A stretch of DNA of 32,266 nt. Source: Paulinella micropora. Lineage: Eukaryota; Cercozoa; Imbricatea; Euglyphida. Shown piece after piece: positions 8,596 through 16,088 of this stretch (positions are counted from its first letter, which is position 1; each line of letters opens with the position of its first letter). The position numbers and the translations under genes were made by a program. Under the pieces are notes generated by a model that did no database searches, was not told the DNA's origin, and saw only the letters and a list, made by a program, of their open reading frames with translations. The stretch covers positions 229,352 through 261,617 of the forward strand of contig BJOX01000298.1 of the NCBI GenBank assembly GCA_009731375.1, given 5' to 3'.

Positions 8596-8596
<1 letters not shown>

Positions 8597-8679
<83 letters not shown>
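8597..8679. repeat. Poly(A) run of 83 bases, ending at a gap
   Basis: Uninterrupted adenines up to a 10-N gap (8680-8689). The true length is uncertain because the assembly breaks here. It could be the tail of an inserted retrocopy lying to the left on the plus strand, or a plain homopolymer. Confidence 0.95.
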
Positions 8680-8689
8680 NNNNNNNNNN
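8680..8689. other. Assembly gap (10 N)
   Basis: Ten N placeholder between poly(A) and CA-rich sequence. Similar 10-N placeholders occur at 9334-9343, 16195-16204 and 16624-16633. Confidence 0.99.
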
Positions 8690-8848
8690 ACTCGAGAAAG
8701 ACTAAGCTAGGTGCGAAAGTAAAACAAAATTGAAGACAAGACCCGAACAAAACGAAACACAAGAGAGCAGCACACAAACATGCATATATGTGCACACACG
8801 AAGAGATTCAAGAAACGCAAACACAAGCGAAGTACACACAACACACAC

Positions 8849-8889
<41 letters not shown>

Positions 8890-9028
8890 GGACAGACACA
8901 CATTTAACAGACACACAGATGTGCTGATACACAAGTATACACACGCTGAGAGACCAAAGAAACGCAAACACAAGCGAAGTACACACCACATTCACCTATA
9001 CGCACGGACAGACAGCAGACATTTAACG
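8690..9028. repeat. CA-rich region with a duplicated segment and (AC)n
   Basis: No gene seen. The block AAGAAACGCAAACACAAGCG with following AAGTACACAC occurs at about 8811-8840 and again at 8957-8987. The following CGCACGGACAGACA plus CATTTAAC also recurs (8885-8908 and 9001-9027). An (AC)n run (about 8836-8884) sits inside the first copy. This is a tandem duplication of about 140 bp in which one copy gained a dinucleotide expansion. Confidence 0.8.
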
Positions 9029-9074
9029 CTGTCTCTCTCTCTCTTCTTGCGCTGTCTCTCTCTCTCTTCTTGCG

Positions 9075-9109
<35 letters not shown>

Positions 9110-9167
9110 GCTCATTCCGCTCATTTCTTGCTCATTCTCTCTCCTCTCCTCTCCTCTCCTCTCGTCT

Positions 9168-9213
<46 letters not shown>

Positions 9214-9333
9214 CCCCGCCCACTCTAAGCTCTCTATTCTCTTTCTGGTTTTCCTCTCTTTTTCTCTTCTCTCCTCCACTATTCTCGCTCTCTCTTTTCT
9301 CTCCTCTCCCCCCCCCCCCCCCCCCCCCCCCCT
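9029..9333. repeat. (CT)n, tandem CTGTCTC..CTTGCG units and poly(C)
   Basis: Homopyrimidine-rich DNA with no gene. It holds two to three copies of GCTGTCTCTCTCTCTCTTCT followed by TGC (9029-9080), long (CT)n (9078-9108, 9174-9211), TCCTC repeats (9140-9165) and a poly(C) run (9307-9332) that ends at a 10-N gap. Long reading frames across it are low-complexity artefacts. Confidence 0.9.
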
Positions 9334-9343
9334 NNNNNNNNNN

Positions 9344-9640
9344 AGCTCATAAGGGCAGGACGTCGTTTCTGGAGAACCATGACTGACTGTGATTTCGTGG
9401 CACTGGAAAAAGGACATCCAACCTGGCCCCGCCCAGCCTTCAACCCTCTGCGAGTTGCCATGGGTATGCCAGCGAGGCAGGGCAGAATACTTAGGAACAG
9501 GTAGGACAGGGACATACTTAAGAAAACGTGGATCGGCATGAATGCACATCCTTTCTTTTTTGCATAACTAGACAATATGTATATGCTGGCTGTGCGTGTG
9601 CGTGTTGGTTACGTTTGTGGCAGGAGTTGTCGGGGTCTTG
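9344..9640. other. Unassigned unique sequence before the coiled-coil exon
   Basis: About 300 bp of normal-complexity DNA. A frame open from 9596 adds a hydrophobic segment (MCVLVTFVAGVVGVLMVSAF) ahead of the ATG at 9641, which could be a signal or anchor sequence. The TTTGTGGCAG at 9614-9623 could instead be a splice acceptor. I see no decisive evidence for either. Confidence 0.4.
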
Positions 9641-10378
9641 ATGGTGAGCGCTTTCGGCTGGGTGGCGTCGCGGCAGCACTTTGCACAGGCGCCGGACAAA
9701 GGTCAGCCGAACGAAGAGGAGAACGAAGAGGGGAGCTCTTTCAGTGTGTCTCCCGGCTTGCCGCTCCATCTGCAGTTTGGCCAGTTTGGGGGTGGACCAG
9801 ATCCCAAGCCAGACCCCGTAGTTGTGGGTGCGACCGAAAAGCACCTACCCGAGCGCGAGGCCTTTCAGAAAGAGCTCAAGGAGGCCGATGCAAATTGCAA
9901 GAAGGAAAAGAAAGAGCTCAAGGCCGAGGCCAAGGTCGAGAAGGCCAAGAAAGAGCTCAAGGAGGCCAAGAAAGAGCTCAAGGAGGCCAAGAAAGAGCTC
10001 AAGGAGGCCAAGAAAGTGCTCAAGGAGGCCAAGAAAGAGCTCAAGGAGGCCAAGAAGAGCTCAAGGAGGCCGAGGCCAAGCTCGAGAAGGCCGAAGCGAC
10101 CGGGACAAAAGATTTCATTAAACGGGCAAAGCAGATGTTTGACATGGCAGTCAAAGGAGCAAATTCTGCGCAGGCAGGCGTGGATTCTGCGCAGGCAGGA
10201 GTGGATTCTGCGCTGGCAGGAGTGGATTCTGCGCAGGCAGGAGTGAATTCTGCGCAGGCAGGAGTGAATTCTGCGCAGGCAGGAGTGAATTCTGCGCAGG
10301 CACGAGTGAATAATGCACAGGTGCTCGTGGACGAGTGTATCCAGCGACAAGCAAATATGAATAGAGAGCCAGCTGCAG
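9641..10378 (+). CDS. Putative 5' exon of the Crinkler-RHS-like gene: two heptad arrays, one frameshift
   Basis: ATG at 9641 begins MVSAFGWVASRQHFAQAP; an in-frame ATG at 9596 would add a hydrophobic leader. A linker of about 70 residues leads to 21-bp repeats encoding AKKELKE heptads (to about 10070). After a missing A near 10056 the sense continues in the next frame, with EAEAKLEKAEATGTKDFIKR and then eight SAQAGVD/N heptads (10160-10310), ending LVDECIQRQANMNREPA. Both arrays predict long coiled coil. Charged coiled coil ahead of an NTPase is a layout I associate with Crinkler-RHS relatives. A CAG|GT donor at 10378/10379 ends the sense just before the microsatellites. Whether it splices to 15950 is inference: the phases differ by one nucleotide. 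Confidence 0.5.
9949..10078 (+). repeat. 21-bp tandem repeat (AKKELKE heptads)
   Basis: About six units of GCCAAGAAAGAGCTCAAGGA plus G, one unit having GTG for GAG (AKKVLKE) and one lacking an A in the AAA run, which shifts the frame. The unit length of seven codons keeps the coiled-coil register in phase. Confidence 0.9.
10157..10316 (+). repeat. 21-bp tandem repeat (SAQAGVD heptads)
   Basis: Eight units of TCTGCGCAGGCAGGAGTGRA plus T, with GCGCTGGCAGG and CACGAGTG variants. It encodes SAQAGVD or SAQAGVN and is a second heptad array, separate from the AKKELKE array. Confidence 0.92.
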
Positions 10379-10381
10379 GTC

Positions 10382-10583
10382 TATCGTTCTCCTCTTCTCT
10401 TCTTCTTTCTTCTTCTTCTTCTTCTTCTTTCTCTTTCTTTCTTTCTTTTCTTCTTTCTTTTCTTCTTCTTGATCTTCTTCTTCTTCTTCTTCTTCTTCTT
10501 CTTCTTCTTCTTCTTCTTCTTCTTCTTCTTCTTCTTCTTCTTCTTCTTCTTCTTCGTCGTCGTCGTGGTACTCTTTTTCTTGT

Positions 10584-10639
<56 letters not shown>

Positions 10640-10646
10640 GTTCTAG

Positions 10647-10699
<53 letters not shown>

Positions 10700-10721
10700 G
10701 TACTACTACTACTACCACTAG

Positions 10722-10815
<94 letters not shown>

Positions 10816-10822
10816 TACTACT

Positions 10823-10867
<45 letters not shown>

Positions 10868-10877
10868 TACTACTACC

Positions 10878-10932
<55 letters not shown>
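10382..10932. repeat. (CTT)n, (ACT)n and (AAT)n microsatellite block
   Basis: (CTT)n with TTCTTT variants (about 10382-10570), then (ACT)n with a few ACC and AGT variants (10584-10875), then (AAT)n (10877-10932). Long frames over this block (poly-Leu, poly-Thr, poly-Ile) are artefacts. Confidence 0.97.
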
Positions 10933-11159
10933 GTGCTTCTCTGTCAATGGCTGATGCATTTCTGCACATGCGCCTCCATCGTCTCACCCGTGAGGGGAGT
11001 ACGAAGAATTGACGAAAGGCTCTAATGACGCCCCCGCACGGGCAGTTCCAACACTTCCAGATGGACCGGTATGTTCAATGAAAATACGGGTGGCACCGAC
11101 GGGAATCGAACTGGCGACAGGAGATGGTAGAACTTGACCACTGGGCTATCACGGTGTCC
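10933..11159 (-). mobile_element. tRNA-derived SINE copy 1
   Basis: On the minus strand it begins GGACACCGTGATAGCCCAGTGG (A-box TAGCCCAGTGG), has AGTTCGATTCC as B-box about 34 nt on (6 nt missing between the boxes relative to other copies), then GTCGGTGCCACC. It ends in the common tail GACAGAGAAGCAC followed by (ATT)n. The A/B-box pair and acceptor-like end show a tRNA ancestor. (AAT)n lies on both sides. Confidence 0.9.
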
Positions 11160-11196
11160 ATAATAATAATAAATAATAATAATAATAATAATAATA
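11160..11196. repeat. (AAT)n between SINE copies 1 and 2
   Basis: Short trinucleotide run acting as the tail of one SINE and the 5' flank of its neighbour. Confidence 0.95.
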
Positions 11197-11455
11197 GTGC
11201 TTCTCAGTCAATGGCGAATGCATTTCTGCACATGTGCCTCCATCGTCTCACCCGCGAGGGCAGAACGAAGATTTGACGATAGGCTCTACTGACACCCCCG
11301 CAAGGCAGCTCCAAGCCTTCCAGGCAGACCAATACTTTCAAAGAAAATATGCTTTGAAATTTCAAAGAAAGTATCCTTTTTGAAAATACTGGCACCGACG
11401 GGAATCGAACTGGCGACAGGTCCCAGATGGTAGACCTTAACCACTGGGCTATCAC
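11197..11455 (-). mobile_element. tRNA-derived SINE copy 2, variant subfamily
   Basis: Minus-strand copy with A-box TAGCCCAGTGGTTAAGG and B-box AGTTCGATTCC. The middle differs from copies 1 and 4: it has repeated TTTCAAAGAAA-type motifs and AAGGCTTGGAGCTGCC, which are shared with the copy at 13751. The 5' end is short (GTGATAGCCC directly after the microsatellite, lacking GGACACC). The tail ends GACTGAGAAGCAC before (ATT)n. Confidence 0.88.

Positions 11456-11507
<52 letters not shown>
11456..11507. repeat. (AAT)n microsatellite
   Basis: Run of AAT units between SINE copies 2 and 3. Confidence 0.95.
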
Positions 11508-11581
11508 GTGCTTCTCTGTCAATGGCTGATGCATTTCTGCACATGCGCCTCCATCTCACCCGTGAGGGGAGTACGAAGAAG
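11508..11581 (-). mobile_element. SINE copy 3, 3' part, cut by a gap
   Basis: Minus-strand SINE tail (the 74 bp corresponding to the last third of the element) ending at the edge of the large gap. Confidence 0.85.
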
Positions 11582-12240
11582 NNNNNNNNNNNNNNNNNNN
11601 NNNNNNNNNNNNNNNNNNNNNNNNNNNNNNNNNNNNNNNNNNNNNNNNNNNNNNNNNNNNNNNNNNNNNNNNNNNNNNNNNNNNNNNNNNNNNNNNNNNN
11701 NNNNNNNNNNNNNNNNNNNNNNNNNNNNNNNNNNNNNNNNNNNNNNNNNNNNNNNNNNNNNNNNNNNNNNNNNNNNNNNNNNNNNNNNNNNNNNNNNNNN
11801 NNNNNNNNNNNNNNNNNNNNNNNNNNNNNNNNNNNNNNNNNNNNNNNNNNNNNNNNNNNNNNNNNNNNNNNNNNNNNNNNNNNNNNNNNNNNNNNNNNNN
11901 NNNNNNNNNNNNNNNNNNNNNNNNNNNNNNNNNNNNNNNNNNNNNNNNNNNNNNNNNNNNNNNNNNNNNNNNNNNNNNNNNNNNNNNNNNNNNNNNNNNN
12001 NNNNNNNNNNNNNNNNNNNNNNNNNNNNNNNNNNNNNNNNNNNNNNNNNNNNNNNNNNNNNNNNNNNNNNNNNNNNNNNNNNNNNNNNNNNNNNNNNNNN
12101 NNNNNNNNNNNNNNNNNNNNNNNNNNNNNNNNNNNNNNNNNNNNNNNNNNNNNNNNNNNNNNNNNNNNNNNNNNNNNNNNNNNNNNNNNNNNNNNNNNNN
12201 NNNNNNNNNNNNNNNNNNNNNNNNNNNNNNNNNNNNNNNN
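11582..12240. other. Assembly gap (659 N)
   Basis: Unresolved sequence with a SINE 3' part on its left and a SINE 5' part on its right, both on the minus strand. A single SINE would need only about 160 bp here, so the gap probably hides at least one more repeat unit if its size is right. Confidence 0.99.
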
Positions 12241-12279
12241 CAGATGGTAGAACTTGACCACTGGGCTATCACGGTGTCC
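12241..12279 (-). mobile_element. SINE 5' end at the right edge of the gap
   Basis: Minus strand GGACACCGTGATAGCCCAGTGG with the following A-box region, identical in type to copies 4 and 6. It may belong to copy 3 or to another copy hidden in the gap. Confidence 0.85.
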
Positions 12280-12383
<104 letters not shown>

Positions 12384-12554
12384 GTAGATCTCCTGCAAAT
12401 GGCGAGCCAAAGGCCATGTGCATCCAATCCTCCATGCCATAAGGAAAGTCTCCACAGCAATCGGTGGAATAAAGGAAGTGACGGCATGGAACATTACTCT
12501 AGGAGCTTTATGCCAATCAACCCATGGAAAAGGACCAATGGCCTATGTACTCTC

Positions 12555-12555
<1 letters not shown>
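12384..12555 (-). repeat. Dispersed repeat B, copy 2
   Basis: Reverse-complement match of 80-251 over the whole length. Both copies start and stop at (ATT)n or (AAT)n, which marks this as a defined unit, not an arbitrary shared stretch. In the copy-1 orientation it ends TTTGCAGGAGATCTACT before the trinucleotide run. Confidence 0.88.
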
Positions 12556-12611
<56 letters not shown>

Positions 12612-12628
12612 TAATAATAATAATAATA
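12556..12628. repeat. (AAT)n with one GAT
   Basis: Trinucleotide run separating dispersed repeat B from SINE copy 4. Confidence 0.95.
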
Positions 12629-12896
12629 GTGCTTCTCTGTCAATGGCTGATGCAAATCTGCACATGCGCCTCCATCGTCTCACCCGTGAGGGGAGTACGA
12701 AGAATTGACGATAGGCTCTAATGACACCCCCGCAAGGGCAGTTCCAACACTTCCAGACGGGCCGGTATGTTCAATGAAAATACTGGTCCAGAAATAGACC
12801 GGTATGTTCAATGAAAATACTGGTGGCACCGACGGGAATCGAACTGGCGACAGGGCCCAGATGGTAGAACTTGACCACTGGGCTATCACGGTGTCC

Positions 12897-12897
<1 letters not shown>
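12629..12897 (-). mobile_element. tRNA-derived SINE copy 4, with internal duplication
   Basis: Complete minus-strand copy: GGACACCGTGATAGCCCAGTGG start, B-box AGTTCGATTCC, tail GACAGAGAAGCAC and (ATT)n. About 30 bp (CAGTATTTTCATTGAACATA plus CCGG) occur twice in the middle. The same duplication is in copy 6, so it defines a subfamily. Confidence 0.93.
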
Positions 12898-12966
<69 letters not shown>

Positions 12967-13031
12967 CTATACTTATACCTATACCTATACCTATACTTAT
13001 ACTTATACTCATACTACTACTACTACTACTG

Positions 13032-13069
<38 letters not shown>

Positions 13070-13147
13070 GCTACTACTACTACTACTACTACTACTGCTA
13101 CTACTACTAGTACTACTACTACTACTACGACGACGACTGCTTATTAC

Positions 13148-13216
<69 letters not shown>
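12898..13216. repeat. Microsatellite pivot: (AAT)n, (ACCTAT)n, (ACT)n, (ATT)n
   Basis: (AAT)n to 12964, TATACC/TATACT hexamers to about 13008, (ACT)n with regularly placed GCT to 13137, then (ATT)n from 13141. SINEs to the left are all on the minus strand and those to the right all on the plus strand, so this block is the turning point of an inverted arrangement. No gene. Confidence 0.95.
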
Positions 13217-13217
<1 letters not shown>

Positions 13218-13400
13218 GGCCCTGTCGCCAGTTCGATTCCCGTCGGTGCCACCAGTATTTTCATTGAACATACCGGTCCGTCTGGAAGTGTTGGAACTGC
13301 CCTTGCGGGAGAGCCTATCGTCAATTCTTCGTACTCCCCTCACCGGTGAGACGATGGAGGCGCATGTGCAGATTTGCATCAGCCATTGACAGAGAAGCAC
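13217..13400 (+). mobile_element. SINE copy 5, 5'-truncated
   Basis: Starts at GGCCCTGTCGCCAGTTCGAT directly after (ATT)n, so the A-box is missing while the B-box is kept. It has a short deletion where other copies read GGGGGTGTCATTAGAGC. The common tail and (ATT)n follow. Confidence 0.9.
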
Positions 13401-13415
13401 TATTATTATTATTAC

Positions 13416-13451
<36 letters not shown>

Positions 13452-13455
13452 TATT
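13401..13455. repeat. (ATT)n with ACT variants
   Basis: Trinucleotide run between SINE copies 5 and 6. Confidence 0.95.
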
Positions 13456-13724
13456 GTGGACACCGTGATAGCCCAGTGGTCAAGTTCTACCATCTGGGCC
13501 CTGTCGCCAGTTCGATTCCCGTCGGTGCCACCAGTATTTTCATTGAACATACCGATCCGTCTGGACCAGTATTTTCATTGAACATACCGGCCCGTCTGGA
13601 AGTGTTGGAACTGCCCTTGCGGGGGTGTCATTAGAGCTTATCGTCAATTCTTCGTACTCCCCTCACGGGTGAGACGATGGAGGCGCATGTGCAGAAATGC
13701 ATCAGCCATTGACAGAGAAGCACT
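13456..13724 (+). mobile_element. tRNA-derived SINE copy 6, full length
   Basis: Reference copy. A-box TAGCCCAGTGG at 13469-13479, B-box AGTTCGATTCC at 13509-13519, acceptor-like GTCGGTGCCACCA right after. The internal duplication of CAGTATTTTCATTGAACATA is followed by the body GAAGTGTTGGAACTGCCCTT and the tail GACAGAGAAGCAC with (ATT)n. Length about 269 bp. Such an element would be transcribed by RNA polymerase III and copied by a partner LINE. Confidence 0.93.
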
Positions 13725-13750
13725 ATTATTATTATTATTATTATTATTAA
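13725..13750. repeat. (ATT)n microsatellite
   Basis: Tail of SINE copy 6 and 5' flank of copy 7. Confidence 0.94.
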
Positions 13751-14086
13751 GTGGCACCGCGACAGCCCAGTGGTTAAGGTCTATCATCTGGGACCTGTCG
13801 CCAGTTCGATTCCTGTCGGTGCCAGTATTTTCAAAAGGGATATTTTCTTTGAAAGTATTGGTCTGTCTGGAAGGCTTGGAGCTGCCCTGCGGGGGTTTCA
13901 GTGGAGCCATCGTCAAATCCCAGTCTAGTGGAGCTCTCACGCGGGGAAGATCAATCCTTTGTAATTGATTTCCTGCAAGGTACCCGACACTGTGCGGGTA
14001 GTAGGGACTTCCTTTTGGGGCCTTCTATGCAGTCCCTGTTGGGTCGAGGGATGGAGGCGCATGGCCCTCGGGCTCAGCCGTGACAG
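13751..14086 (+). mobile_element. SINE copy 7, distinct longer family
   Basis: Starts GTGGCACCGCGACAGCCCAG, B-box AGTTCGATTCC, then TGTCGGTGCCA. GGCACCG at the 5' end pairs perfectly over 7 bp with CGGTGCC, as in a tRNA acceptor stem, with A as the next base: the best-preserved tRNA end in the set. The body shares AAGGCTTGGAGCTGCCCTGC with copy 2, then adds about 140 bp absent from the others. The 3' end reads GGAGGCGCATGGCCCTCGGG and CTCAGCCGTGACAGA, related to the tails of the other families. It is followed by (CT)n, not (ATT)n. Confidence 0.85.
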
Positions 14087-15893
<1,807 letters not shown>

Positions 15894-15949
15894 CGAAAAG
15901 CTTTGACTTGCAGGTTTTTTTTTCTCTCAACGATTGATTTCGTGTTCAG

Positions 15950-16034
15950 GCTGACATTGGATACGGCAGATTCCGTCTACCAGTTATTTAAAGACAAAGG
16001 CTGGGTACCAGAGCAGCTGCCAGCTCCTCTACGG
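15950..16034 (+). CDS. Small exon of the Crinkler-RHS-like gene
   Basis: After TTCGTGTTCAG, the frame from 15951 reads LTLDTADSVYQLFKDKGWVP then EQLPAPLR, up to CGG|GT at 16034/16035. In the unspliced frame a TGA follows within four codons. The 54-bp segment 16035-16088 starts GT, is pyrimidine-rich and ends TGTGTCCCAG, and removing it keeps the frame (phase 0) into the NTPase exon. Short linker exons ahead of the P-loop fit this family. Supported by splice signals and frame, not by transcript data. Confidence 0.55.
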
Positions 16035-16088
16035 GTCTGGACCTGATTCCTGTTCTCCCTCTGAACCATTGTCTGTGTTGTGTCCCAG

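Larger units (their letters stand above)
774..8596 (-). mobile_element. Ty3/Gypsy-type retrotransposon, nearly full coding region, LTRs not found
   Basis: Reading on the minus strand, the order is leader with small basic ORFs (8596-7862), ORF1 (7861), Gag with CCCH finger and RG-rich tail (7599-6202), protease (from 6224), then RT, RNase H, integrase and a GPY/F-like module to 774. RT-RNase H-integrase is the Ty3/Gypsy order. Pol is open for 1714 codons with all catalytic residues visible, so the copy is young. Against that, an in-frame TGA lies inside Gag (6589-6591) and another inside protease (5934-5936), and there are +1 frame changes between ORF1 and Gag and between Gag and protease. The borders are set by (ATT)n at 282 and poly(A) at 8597 and are uncertain. 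Confidence 0.85.
7862..8596 (-). other. AT-rich leader of the retroelement with three ATAACGG motifs
   Basis: About 735 bp upstream of ORF1. On the minus strand the motif ATAACGGTAAAA occurs just before the ORF1 ATG (7862-7873) and again near 7917-7930; a variant, AAATAACGGTTTAA, lies at 8000-8013. The region also holds a 44-codon basic ORF (8063-8197) and a long hairpin (8449-8499). No sequence matching 283-773 was found, so a 5' LTR is not demonstrated. Confidence 0.5.

Noticed and set aside
774-8596. Genetic-code change with TGA as Trp to explain in-frame TGAs
   Set aside because: 1714 Pol codons and about 630 NTPase codons use TGG for Trp and contain no internal TGA, and Pol itself ends in TGA.
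10041-11025. Continuation of the coiled-coil frame into poly-Leu, poly-Thr and poly-Ile
   Set aside because: Sense ends at the CAG|GT at 10378; the rest is microsatellite translation.
12418-13968. Frames reading poly-Asn and poly-Ile with ASLSMADA or CASIVSPVRGVRR segments
   Set aside because: They are translations of (AAT)n plus SINE tails, repeated wherever a SINE occurs.
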